11,453 nt of DNA, taken from NCBI GenBank assembly GCA_022784805.1, contig JALFYG010000161.1, positions 1 through 11,453 of the forward strand. The letters are read 5' to 3'. The DNA is from Spirochaetales bacterium (GTDB lineage: Bacteria; Spirochaetota; Spirochaetia; Sphaerochaetales; Sphaerochaetaceae). Shown piece after piece: positions 1 to 7,554 of the stretch. A model generated the notes under the pieces. It did no database searches and was not told the DNA's origin. It saw only the letters and a program-made list of their open reading frames with translations. The translations under genes and the position numbers were made by a program. Each line of letters starts with the position of its first letter. Positions within the stretch are counted from its first letter, which is position 1.

Positions 1-432
1 CCCCTTATGTGGAAAGAAGGTGTAGGTTATGTGTTTATTATGGTGGATCAGTATCGTCATGGCTCTGAAAGTGTAACCAGAGAGTTCCCTGCGGGTTTGA
101 CAGATGAAGGCGAAGGGGCTGAATGCGCTGCCAGAAGGGAACTGTTGGAGGAGACAGGAATGACAGGGGATCTCATTGAGATATCCTCCTTTAATCCTAA
201 TCCTGCATTTATGACCAACAGGCAGACTTTCTTCTTGGGTACAAACCTTAAGAAGGTTTCAGGACAGAATCTGGATGAGACGGAGGAAATCGAAGTCTCA
301 TATGTTCCTGTCTCTGAAGCAATCGAGGAAATGGGGAGTGGCATCTATGACAACGGCATCATGATGGCGGGTCTTGGAGCATTTCTCAGGTTCAGAGCCC
401 TTCACCCTGAAATAATGGAGGAAAAACAATGA
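1..432 (+). CDS. Nudix hydrolase, ADP-ribose pyrophosphatase type (5' end outside window)
   Basis: Nudix hydrolases cleave nucleoside diphosphates linked to another group. The motif QYRHGSES followed by EFPAG just before the Nudix box is typical of the cytosolic ADP-ribose/ADP-sugar pyrophosphatase branch. The full Nudix signature G-x5-E-x7-REUxEExGU is visible (G and E of GLTDEGE, then RELLEETGM), so the metal-binding glutamates are intact. The reading frame is open to base 1 and the first ATG (position 7) lies inside the conserved fold. Family members are usually about 180-200 residues, so roughly 40-50 N-terminal residues are missing and the true start lies upstream. The stop overlaps the start of the following lipoprotein gene (ATGA), so the two are probably co-translated. 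The exact substrate cannot be read from the sequence. Confidence 0.88.
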   Translation, partial: PLMWKEGVGYVFIMVDQYRHGSESVTREFPAGLTDEGEGAECAARRELLEETGMTGDLIEISSFNPNPAFMTNRQTFFLGTNLKKVSGQNLDETEEIEVSYVPVSEAIEEMGSGIYDNGIMMAGLGAFLRFRALHPEIMEEKQ

Positions 433-1163
433 GAAAGACTATTTTGATACTCATTTCACTTTTTATCGTCATGTTTGCTTTCACCAGCTGTCAGGCCCTG
501 AACACAGAAAATAAGATTGTTCCTACAGTCTCTGTCTCTGCTTCCGCAACCGTGACTTTGGTTCCGGACAGCGCTTCATTCTCTATTACATCTGAGGCAA
601 CGGAACCTACCACAGAGGGAGCAAGAAACGCTTCGTCCATGATGGTGGAGAAGGCTGTCAATATTTTGAAGGATGAATTTGGAATTACAGAGGAAAGCTT
701 CACCACAGACTTCATGCAGATTAGTCCATACTACGAATGGGTGGATGGAACAAGAACCCTTGTGGGACAGAAAGCAACCCAGAAGCTTTCAATCGTCCTC
801 TCTGGTGATAACCTCTCCAAGGTGGGCAAAGTCTACGATAGACTCAGCATCTTGGATGGAATCTCAATCTCTTCTGTAAGCTACTCTAAGCTCGATACCA
901 CTGAGGAGGAGGCCCTGGTCAGGGAAATGGCTGCCCAGGAAGCACTTTCTAAGGCCGAGGCATATGCCAAGGGACTGGGAAAGAGAGTGGGAGAAGTGAT
1001 CACTGTCTCTGATGGCTCCAAGATTTCATATACAACAGCCACATACAACAGCCCGAAATTGATGGTTGCCGAGGCTTCTGCTGATTATTATTCAACCACT
1101 ATCTATCAGGGTGATGTATCTCTCTCCGACTCTGTCACAGTTGTCTTTACGCTGGTAGACTAA
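429..1163 (+). CDS. SIMPL-domain (DUF541) lipoprotein
   Basis: This 244-residue protein starts with a lipoprotein signal: positive MRK, a hydrophobic stretch, then FAFTSC with the lipid-anchored Cys near residue 21. The remainder fits the SIMPL/DUF541 family: an opening strand with VSVSASATVTLVPDSASFSI, a middle region with TTDFMQISPYYEW and a characteristic AQEALSKAEAYAKGLGKRVGEVITVSD segment. These proteins lie in the periplasm or on the outer face of a membrane. Their biochemical role is poorly defined; some are linked to oxidative or envelope stress. TGGAGG at 416-421, 7 nt before the ATG, is a good ribosome site, and the ATGA overlap couples it to the Nudix gene. A terminator follows. 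Family assignment is firm; function is not known. Confidence 0.85.
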   Translation: MRKTILILISLFIVMFAFTSCQALNTENKIVPTVSVSASATVTLVPDSASFSITSEATEPTTEGARNASSMMVEKAVNILKDEFGITEESFTTDFMQISPYYEWVDGTRTLVGQKATQKLSIVLSGDNLSKVGKVYDRLSILDGISISSVSYSKLDTTEEEALVREMAAQEALSKAEAYAKGLGKRVGEVITVSDGSKISYTTATYNSPKLMVAEASADYYSTTIYQGDVSLSDSVTVVFTLVD

Positions 1164-1181
1164 ATAAAACAAAGAGTATCT

Positions 1182-1219
1182 ATGGGGCTCATCAATGATG
1201 AATTGATGGCCTCATTTTT
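1182..1219 (+). terminator. Rho-independent terminator after the SIMPL gene
   Basis: An imperfect stem of about 14 bp (1182-1196 with 1202-1215, one bulged T and one G-T pair) closes a short loop and runs into TTTTT, with a second T run a few bases later. It lies 18 nt after the lipoprotein stop codon and probably ends the Nudix-SIMPL transcript. Confidence 0.82.
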
Positions 1220-1342
1220 GTGTTTTTATAAGTATTTATTACATTTTCTGGCGTTTCCTTTTTTTCTTTACCCGCTCCAAATGTTTCCCCAAAAAGAAGA
1301 TTTACGCTGCATCAACAAGACAGAGGCTTTATTATTAATACT

Positions 1343-1364
1343 GTATTGTTTTTAAAAATAATAC
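1343..1364. promoter_or_regulatory. 22-bp near-perfect palindrome, candidate operator
   Basis: The halves GTATTGTTTTT and AAAAATAATAC match in 10 of 11 positions. Directly upstream, AATACTGTATT (1337-1347) is a second palindrome sharing the GTATT half-site, so three GTATT/AATAC elements lie within 28 bp. It sits 16 bp before the remnant of an ABC ATPase gene. There is no T run beyond the AT centre, so a terminator is unlikely. It may be the surviving control site of the lost transport operon. The binding protein is unknown. The rest of the AT-rich interval 1220-1380 shows nothing else recognisable. Confidence 0.4.
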
Positions 1365-1380
1365 GCTTTAAGAACTAATA

Positions 1381-1652
1381 ATGAAGCTTATCAACGAGCC
1401 AGAACTTTTATTGTTGGATGAGCCATTCTCTGCGCTGGATGCCTTTCTTCGTAAGAGCTTACAATCTGAACTCTCTTTGGTGTTGGAAAAGATAGGAAGG
1501 CAGTTCTCGTAACCCACTCGGAAAAGGAAGTGAGACGAATGTGCACCAAGCTCAATGTAATGAATGAGGGGCACATAATCAGGGAAGGGGAGACAGAAGA
1601 AGTCTTCAATAATCCAGGAAGCGAGGAGTGCAGGATACTCCTTGAGGAGTAG
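1381..1652 (+). pseudogene. Remnant of an ABC-transporter ATPase (ModC/CysA-like), truncated and frameshifted
   Basis: The first frame (1381-1512) encodes INEPELLLLDEPFSALDAF, the Walker B and D-loop region of an ABC importer ATPase. It runs into a stop at 1510. The family sequence resumes in another frame from about 1503 (VLVTHSEKEV, with the switch/H-loop His), continues through NEGHIIREGETEEVFNNPGS and stops at 1650-1652. A one-base deletion near 1498-1502 would explain the shift, since adding one base restores a continuous ...GxAVLVTHS. Walker A, Q-loop and the LSGGQ signature are all missing: an in-frame stop at 1369-1371 lies just before the homology, and no ribosome site is present. 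The EVFNNPGS tail resembles molybdate/sulfate-type ATPases (ModC/CysA), but the subfamily is uncertain. It abuts the convergent MATE gene end. Confidence 0.85.
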
Positions 1653-1653
1653 T

Positions 1654-3021
1654 TTATCTCTCTCCTATGGAGTTGAAGACTACGTCCCTTCTTCTCTTGA
1701 AGAGCTTCAGGTCCCTTCCTCCCAGCAAAGGGAGGAAGAGCATCAATGCTCTGAAAGTGTTATCAAGGAGCATGCAGATCCAAACGCCAAAAAGTGAAAT
1801 GGAGAAGTGTCTGAGGCCAATGAGGGTGAAGAGTATTCTTATTCCCCAGGCGCCTATTGTCTCAACCCAGAATGGGAACTTTGTGTCTCCGAGGCCATAA
1901 CATATACCTTCTGAGACTATCATCAAGCCAAAGATAGGCTCTGAGAAGGCAATAAGCTTCAATACCTCTGCCCCCATCTCCACCACTCTCTCGTCCGGAG
2001 TGAAGATTCTCATTATTGGGAAGGCTGTAAGGTACAATAAAGCGCCTGTGATTGTCATCATGATAAATGTTATGAGGACAGAGACGATCTCCACCTCTCT
2101 GAAATTCTTCTTGTCATCTTTTCCCACAGATATCCCTATGAGAGTCTGTGTAGATCCACGAAGAGCATATCCCGGGACATAGAAGATAGTCTCTGCAGAA
2201 AGTGCGATGGAGTGGGCTGCAAAGACTACCGTACCCATTCCTGAAACAAGGGAAGCAAAGACAATGTGCCCGAGGCAGCTTGTGGTGCTGGTGGCGGCAG
2301 CAGGAAGAGCAATGGAGAAGGCTTCCTTAAGGATTTTCTTCTGCTTCTCCCTCTTTCCATCCTCTCTTCTGAACTTGATTTTTTCATTCTTCAGCGCCAT
2401 ATAGGTCATCAAGATTCCACCGAGGGTGAAGGAGATGAATGTGGCCCACGCGGCTCCCACTACACCCTTACCCAAGGTGTAGATAAAGAGATAGTTGAGA
2501 ATAATATTGAGAATGTTCTGCGATAGATTTATCACCATCGGGGTGCGACTATCTTTCACAGCCCTCAATGCACAGGCTTCTATTCTGGAGAGGGACCTAA
2601 GTGGTATTGAGAGGGAGATGATGAAGAAATAGTCTCCGGCGCTTTTTACAATTTCACTGGAGGCGTTCATCCACACTGGGAGAATGTGGGCGATGGAGAG
2701 TGCAATGGCTGCGATTACTAATCCCGCAACGGAAGCGAGTAGGAAGCCACCAAAGCTGGACTCTCTCATTCTGTCTTCGTCTTTCGCGCCATAACCGGAG
2801 CTGATCATGGCAGTGACTGCAACACCGAAGGCTGAGAACAATGAACCAATGAGCCAGTTGACAGTTGCTGTCAAATTTATTGAAGCGGTGGCTGCAGCTC
2901 CCAACCTCCCCACCATTGCAGTATCTACGTACTGCAAAAGCGTAGAGAGGATCTCTTCCGCTATCATTGGAAGAGCAAGAGTAATGATGGCTTTGAATGT
3001 GTCTCCATAACGACTTCTCAT
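1654..3021 (-). CDS. MATE-family multidrug/metabolite exporter
   Basis: This 455-residue integral membrane protein has the length and about 12 hydrophobic segments expected of MATE (MatE domain, two repeated halves) transporters, which export cationic drugs or metabolites in exchange for Na+ or H+. The first helix region holds the typical LALPMIAEEILSTLLQYVDTAMVGRLG pattern, and the second half restarts near residues 235-245 with EAFSIALPAAATSTTSCLGHIVFASLVSGMG. It is last in a - strand operon: its ATG overlaps the gpsA stop by 4 bp (ATGA), and no good ribosome site of its own is visible, so translation probably depends on the upstream gene. The substrate cannot be inferred. No strong terminator is seen after its stop, where it meets the ATPase remnant. 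Confidence 0.9.
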   Translation of the reverse strand: MRSRYGDTFKAIITLALPMIAEEILSTLLQYVDTAMVGRLGAAATASINLTATVNWLIGSLFSAFGVAVTAMISSGYGAKDEDRMRESSFGGFLLASVAGLVIAAIALSIAHILPVWMNASSEIVKSAGDYFFIISLSIPLRSLSRIEACALRAVKDSRTPMVINLSQNILNIILNYLFIYTLGKGVVGAAWATFISFTLGGILMTYMALKNEKIKFRREDGKREKQKKILKEAFSIALPAAATSTTSCLGHIVFASLVSGMGTVVFAAHSIALSAETIFYVPGYALRGSTQTLIGISVGKDDKKNFREVEIVSVLITFIMMTITGALLYLTAFPIMRIFTPDERVVEMGAEVLKLIAFSEPIFGLMIVSEGICYGLGDTKFPFWVETIGAWGIRILFTLIGLRHFSISLFGVWICMLLDNTFRALMLFLPLLGGRDLKLFKRRRDVVFNSIGER

Positions 3022-3977
3022 TTCAAGACTGCCATAAAGTATTCGTTAAGTTTTCCATTCTCATAGAGAAGTTTGTAGAGATTCTCCACAACAGGGAACT
3101 CGTTCTCTCTTCCCAGTGTCTTGATTTTCTCCCTGATAAGCTTGATGGTTCTTCTTCCTTCTATGACGGTTGCTGCGTTTTTCTCATCGTTAAACAAGAA
3201 GCCCTTTCCGATAAGCATACCGAAGGTTCTGTTTCTTGAGAGGTCGTTGAGAGCTGTAAGTCCCAAGTCTCCCAGTCCACAGTAACAGAAAATTGTCTCA
3301 GGATTGCATCCATAGATATCCAGAAGCTTTCTCATTTCCCTGACAGCCTTTGTGTAGACAAGGAAATCTACGTTTGGTGAGCCATACTTACCGGAAACAA
3401 GACCGATGGCGATGGCATACATGTTCTTCAGGATAGAACAGAGTTCTACGCTTCTTACATCTTCTGTCCAGTCGAGGGTAAAACCAGTCTTAGGAAGAAC
3501 AGTTGATGAGAAGTATTCATAGTCTTCCTTGTTACCTCCGAAGGTAAAGGACGTAGGGAAGCCGTTCATTGTCTCGATGGCAAATGATGGTCCCTTCATG
3601 CTGGCTCTTCTTTCAAATGGAATGTCCTCTGTAATGAAGGCCCCGCTGTCACTCATACCCTTGGCAAGGTTAACGATCAATGGGTTATGTTTCGCCTGTT
3701 TTTTTATTCTCAGAGAGAATGGAACGATGACAGAAGAAGGCAGGACAAGAAGGACAGCGTCTGCATTCTGGAATACAGTGTCATCGTCTGTGGCTGTGAT
3801 CCCAGGGTTCAGGAATTTTGTAGGGAAATACTTTGTATTCTGGTGGTTGGTGTTTATGTCTTCCATGACATCTGTTTCTATTGTATGGAGGACAACGTGG
3901 TTATTCTTGTTCCAAGCAAGTCTTTCTGCAACAGAAGTTCCGAATACACCTGCACCTGCAACTACTATTTCATTCAT
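3018..3977 (-). CDS. gpsA: NAD(P)-dependent glycerol-3-phosphate dehydrogenase (GpsA family)
   Basis: GpsA reduces dihydroxyacetone phosphate to sn-glycerol-3-phosphate in the cytosol, feeding phospholipid synthesis. This 319-residue protein has the N-terminal Rossmann motif GAGVFGTSVAERLA (residues 8-21), the NLAKGM and GPSFAIE segments, and the catalytic Lys in ELCSILKNMYAIAIG (around residue 185). The C-terminal GLGDLGLT...SRNRTFG signature is also present. It departs from common GpsA where GDN/GSN-xAxLITRG is expected: here GSPNVDFLVYTKA, with Lys in place of the usual Arg. It may therefore be a divergent or second copy with changed substrate use. A ribosome site AAGGAAG precedes the ATG, which overlaps the GH36 gene end by 8 bp; its own stop overlaps the MATE start. 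An unusual operon partner for a glycosidase. Confidence 0.85.
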   Translation of the reverse strand: MNEIVVAGAGVFGTSVAERLAWNKNNHVVLHTIETDVMEDINTNHQNTKYFPTKFLNPGITATDDDTVFQNADAVLLVLPSSVIVPFSLRIKKQAKHNPLIVNLAKGMSDSGAFITEDIPFERRASMKGPSFAIETMNGFPTSFTFGGNKEDYEYFSSTVLPKTGFTLDWTEDVRSVELCSILKNMYAIAIGLVSGKYGSPNVDFLVYTKAVREMRKLLDIYGCNPETIFCYCGLGDLGLTALNDLSRNRTFGMLIGKGFLFNDEKNAATVIEGRRTIKLIREKIKTLGRENEFPVVENLYKLLYENGKLNEYFMAVLK

Positions 3978-6297
3978 CTTTGGTTTCTTCCTTTCTGATA
4001 ATGTAGAGCCTTGAGGAATTGTCTCTTAAAGTTCTCATTCCCTCTTCGTTTCCATTACCGGAAACATTATCTGACAGGGTGATGCCGGCCCATTTCAAAA
4101 CATCACCTCCTACTGTATAACATTCGGTCTCCTGAGGGTAAAGAGCCCTCTCTTCAATTGTCTGCCAATGCTCCCTTGCAATAAATGTGTAGCAATAGTC
4201 TGGAGAGACGGCATCACAGAAGAGTTTCTCTGCCGTAGTGTTCATCTCTTTTCTTTTGAGATAATAGAGCATCATCACCGCTGACTTGTCACCATTGGAA
4301 ACAGTCCAAATGGTTCTGTCTCCCTCTTCCTGGATATTAAAGTCTCCGTATTGGAAGAGGGGCCTGTAGGCTTTATAGAATTCAATCTGCTGCTTAAGGG
4401 CAAACTTTTCCATCTTCCCCATTTCATGTGGGTTGATGGAGTACTGAGGAATGCCGAAGGCAGAGACGTTGAATTTAGTGTCCATGCTGATCTTTCTTCC
4501 GCTGTATCTGTCAGGGTTTCCTGCAATTGGAACAGTCAGCACTGAAAGAGGATAAAGCCTTCCTGCGCCTTCTTCTATCTCTAGTCTCATTAACGGATCA
4601 GAGCACTCTGTCATACGAATTGATGCAGAGTAACTTAGCATTCCTAGGTCCAGTCTCAATCCTCCACGGGATGCTGTCTCGATGTAGAGGTTAGGGTATG
4701 TCTTGGTGATGGTGTCCAAAATGCGGTATAGACCAAGAATATATCTATGGCACCACTCGCCACAGTCTTTCTCCCCCATATTTGACCATACGTCACTCTG
4801 GTAGCGAGAGAAGCCCCATCTGATGTAATCTAAGTTAGCTGACTCTATTATTCTTTCCAAAGTATCGATAGCCCAGTCCTGGACGTCGGATCTGGAGAGA
4901 TCCAACAAGTGCTGGCTTCTTCCCAGAGCTCCTGTCCTGGCGTCTTTTCCAACAACCCAGTCAGGGTGTTCTTTATAGAGTCTGCTTCTTTCGCTTATTC
5001 CTTCAATTTCAAACCAGAGACCGAAGAACAAACCTTCGTAGTGAATCTCGTTGGCAAGTTCCTTTATTCCTGAAGGAAAGTGCTTTGTGTCTGGATACCA
5101 GTCACCGAGACTGGTCTTCTCATCGTCTCTTGCTCCGAACCAGCCGTCGTCCACCACGATACCCTCAATTCCCAGGTTTCTGGCTTCCTTGGCCATATCG
5201 GTCACCTCGCTTTCGTTTGGTGAATACCCCAGGGTATCCCAAGTGTTCAGCATGATAGGCTTCATTCTGTCTTTCCAAAGACCTCGACGTATGGCTTTGT
5301 TGATGAAGGCCCTCAGTTTCCTCTCAACTTCCTCTTCTCCCTTTTCAGAGTGGATCAACACAGATTCTGGTGATTCGAAGAACTCATCCTTTCCCAGCTT
5401 CCAGCTGAACATGTCACTGTTGATTCCGCTGACAATGTGGATGGAGTCATGGTTTGTCTTTGTGACCGTGGTCCTGTGGGCTCCTGAATATATGAGTGAC
5501 ATCAGGTATGTGTCACGAGGAGTGGAGACGATGACCGCAGGGTCATTCTCTCCGCTGGAGAGGGTTCTTGATTCGTTGACAAAGGTTCCGGATGAGAGAG
5601 TCAAAGTCTTTCTCATCTTCTCTCTTCCCCATGCTCCGCTGAATGTGGTTACATTCACTTCTTTTCCTCTGAAATCTATTTGGGAAGAGGCAAGGCTTCT
5701 GATGGTCAAAGGGGAATCAGAATCATTGAAGAGGACACTGCGTCTGACAATAGCGTCTGTGGAGTAGAAAGATGTGTAATATGTCACAAGCCTAATGTTT
5801 CTGCTCTTGTCCCTATAGGTTACTTCCAATGTCTCTGTATCATTTAGGCTTGAGACAGCCTGAGGCATTCTTGGCCCCTTGAATCTCACGATTCCAGGGT
5901 GGATGGCAAATGACTCAAATTTGAGATCCAGAGTCCTGTCTCCTTTTTCTCCCCAACTGACGGCAACAGCAGGGGTTCTGTAGTCGCCACGACCTTCCGT
6001 GGAGAATTCCAACAAGGTGTCGTCAAGGCAGAACTCACTGAAGCTACGGTCACTGATGGTACTCATTACCGGAGCCTTGAGATGCTTCTCGCTTAAAGCG
6101 GAGAGAGATAAAGATGGATTCTTTATTCTTCTGCCCCAGTAGATGTGTTCAGGATATCCTGTGTCTCCTGTGTTGAAGACATAGCTTGTGTTCTCAGTAT
6201 AAATGTGAAATAAACCGTCAATCTGTTCTACCATGTACTCATGATAAGTCAAAGAGAGAGGTTTGTCATTGTGGCGGGATGAAAGCTCACAAAACAT
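3970..6297 (-). CDS. GH36 alpha-galactosidase-like protein lacking the catalytic nucleophile
   Basis: Length (775 aa) and architecture match GH36 alpha-galactosidases: an N-terminal beta-supersandwich (LFHIYTENTSYVFNTGDTGYPEHIYWGRRI), a TIM barrel, and a C-terminal beta domain. Barrel motifs are retained, including VVDDGWFGARDDE...LGDW (DD at residues 383-384), GLWFEIEGIS and LLDLSRSDVQDW. The active site is altered. The KWDMNR motif reads RWGFSR (493-498), so the nucleophile Asp is Gly495 (GGC, positions 4813-4815). The acid/base Asp of the TSDNTD region aligns with Glu564. The ESCASGGGRFD motif reads ETASRGGLRLD (540-550), with Ala542 for the Cys. With no signal peptide it is probably cytosolic. 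The start may be Met22 (6234), since homologues begin near MVEQIDGLFH; neither site has a strong ribosome sequence. It is first in the operon with gpsA and MATE. Canonical alpha-galactosidase activity is doubtful. Confidence 0.88.
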   Translation of the reverse strand: MFCELSSRHNDKPLSLTYHEYMVEQIDGLFHIYTENTSYVFNTGDTGYPEHIYWGRRIKNPSLSLSALSEKHLKAPVMSTISDRSFSEFCLDDTLLEFSTEGRGDYRTPAVAVSWGEKGDRTLDLKFESFAIHPGIVRFKGPRMPQAVSSLNDTETLEVTYRDKSRNIRLVTYYTSFYSTDAIVRRSVLFNDSDSPLTIRSLASSQIDFRGKEVNVTTFSGAWGREKMRKTLTLSSGTFVNESRTLSSGENDPAVIVSTPRDTYLMSLIYSGAHRTTVTKTNHDSIHIVSGINSDMFSWKLGKDEFFESPESVLIHSEKGEEEVERKLRAFINKAIRRGLWKDRMKPIMLNTWDTLGYSPNESEVTDMAKEARNLGIEGIVVDDGWFGARDDEKTSLGDWYPDTKHFPSGIKELANEIHYEGLFFGLWFEIEGISERSRLYKEHPDWVVGKDARTGALGRSQHLLDLSRSDVQDWAIDTLERIIESANLDYIRWGFSRYQSDVWSNMGEKDCGEWCHRYILGLYRILDTITKTYPNLYIETASRGGLRLDLGMLSYSASIRMTECSDPLMRLEIEEGAGRLYPLSVLTVPIAGNPDRYSGRKISMDTKFNVSAFGIPQYSINPHEMGKMEKFALKQQIEFYKAYRPLFQYGDFNIQEEGDRTIWTVSNGDKSAVMMLYYLKRKEMNTTAEKLFCDAVSPDYCYTFIAREHWQTIEERALYPQETECYTVGGDVLKWAGITLSDNVSGNGNEEGMRTLRDNSSRLYIIRKEETKDE

Positions 6298-6314
6298 ACA
6301 CTTTCTCTTTTTTT

Positions 6315-6337
6315 ATGCGAAAAGTAACTTTTATCAT
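6315..6337. promoter_or_regulatory. 23-bp dyad in the divergent promoter region, candidate operator
   Basis: The pattern ATG-nn-AAAAGT-n-ACTTTT-nn-CAT is symmetric about position 6326. The core AAAAGTAACTTTT (6320-6332) is perfect, and 9 of 11 arm positions match overall. It lies in the 63-bp gap (6298-6360) between the GH36 operon and the gene at 6361, where promoters for both must sit. It is therefore well placed to control both by repression or activation. No transcription-factor gene is adjacent, so the regulator is unknown. Confidence 0.5.
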
Positions 6338-6360
6338 CTTCTATGTGTTAAATTAGATGT

Positions 6361-7554
6361 ATGGATATAAGAAGACTGTCCCTTTGGGAAGGAAGACATG
6401 CAACTTACATGTCCAATGGCTCTTTTTTCGTGGTGACGGAAGACCAGGGAGAGATTACATTGGAAATCAGTGTTCGTAATGGACAAGGGGCCAGAGTGTC
6501 GCCTTTATGCCTTCCTTATTTCCGAGGCACTGGAAGTGGCGTCATGAGTGATGAGAATGGCGAGTGGTGGAGAATGAGACAGGGCCTCTATCAGGCAGGG
6601 GGTATGTATTTCTCATTCCCTTCCGGTAAGGAGGATCTGATCACCACAACCAACACTTATTGGAACGTGAGACGCTACGGAACTGAAGATGAGTTCGGTG
6701 GAGTATGGAAATACTCTGAAATGAAGAGCAGGGAAGAGGGCAACAGATATAAAGTCGGAAAGGTAGACTTGGTGTTGCCGGGTCATGATGTCCTTTATAT
6801 GGCTTATTCCATAACAAATATTGGTGATACCGTTCTTAGAGGCAATCCTCAGTGGACTGCAGTGCTTTCTTCTCCACTGGTAGAGAAAGGTACTTATATC
6901 AACACAAATGCCAGAAGATTTAATGTTTTCCCTGTGGCATTCAGGGAATCAGGGGTAAATAGATTTATTCCTAACACAGTCTTTACTGATTTAAGAAAGG
7001 CTCCTCTTTTGAAGGGAGGCACGGCAGACGCATCTGTTGTTCCTTCTCCTACCGGGACCTATGATTATATTATGGGAAAGCTTCCAGATGATCCTGTGTC
7101 CTGGGTGTCTGCAACGAATCCCAATGACCAGATGTCATTTATGATCTTCGCCCAGAAGGAGCAGAATGAAGATGAATTCTCCATGCCTTTCTGCACCATA
7201 GGTCAGAATTGGTATGGAAGAATGGATGCTCCTTGGGCTCTCTTTGATGGGGCTACGCCTCAGGTAAAGAGCCTATCCCTTGGCTTCTCCAGTGGAGAGA
7301 GCGGTTCCTCGAATTTTGCCTTGAGCCCTGGAGAGACAAAGACCTGCTATATGGCAGCCATGTTCTCTTTCATCGATAATCAGAGGCTCGCTTCCTTGGG
7401 ATTCTTCTCAAATGAAACAAAGCCCGAAGGCTTTATGCTCAAGAGGACCAAGTCTACGTTCCTCTGTGAAGCTGATACAGCATTCAAGGCTTTGCGAAAG
7501 GTATCGAAGAGACTCTTCTTCCGTGCTCAGAACGGAGGAGAAGAAAATCAGTAA
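6361..7554 (+). CDS. Conserved protein of unknown function, possibly mutarotase-like beta-sandwich
   Basis: I do not recognise this 397-residue protein with confidence. It has no signal peptide or membrane segment and is rich in short beta strands, Gly, Asn and aromatic residues. The start (WEGRHATYMSNGSFFVVTEDQGEITLEIS), the PLCLPYFRGTG segment and the central LYMAYSITNIGDTVLRGNPQWTAVLSS stretch recall the supersandwich of aldose 1-epimerase (galactose mutarotase)-like and other sugar-binding proteins; this is inferred from style. Divergent pairing with a GH36 operon across a shared dyad fits a role with galactosides or their products. The ATG at 6361 has no clear ribosome site. A TAAATT box at 6349-6354 would start transcription about at the ATG, suggesting a leaderless message; Met17 (6409) with GGAAGGAAG upstream is an alternative. 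Its stop overlaps the convergent neighbour by 7 bp. Confidence 0.7.
   Translation: MDIRRLSLWEGRHATYMSNGSFFVVTEDQGEITLEISVRNGQGARVSPLCLPYFRGTGSGVMSDENGEWWRMRQGLYQAGGMYFSFPSGKEDLITTTNTYWNVRRYGTEDEFGGVWKYSEMKSREEGNRYKVGKVDLVLPGHDVLYMAYSITNIGDTVLRGNPQWTAVLSSPLVEKGTYINTNARRFNVFPVAFRESGVNRFIPNTVFTDLRKAPLLKGGTADASVVPSPTGTYDYIMGKLPDDPVSWVSATNPNDQMSFMIFAQKEQNEDEFSMPFCTIGQNWYGRMDAPWALFDGATPQVKSLSLGFSSGESGSSNFALSPGETKTCYMAAMFSFIDNQRLASLGFFSNETKPEGFMLKRTKSTFLCEADTAFKALRKVSKRLFFRAQNGGEENQ

Noticed and set aside
1637..1650. Palindrome ACTCCTTGAGGAGT as terminator of the MATE operon
   Set aside because: The stem is short, lies inside the ATPase remnant and has no T run on the strand needed.
3529..4014. 161-codon open frame on the + strand
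   Set aside because: Antisense to gpsA and the GH36 3' end; no family features.
5051..5767. 238-codon open frame on the + strand
   Set aside because: It lies entirely antisense to the GH36 gene, has Ser/Leu-rich low-information content and no recognisable motif.
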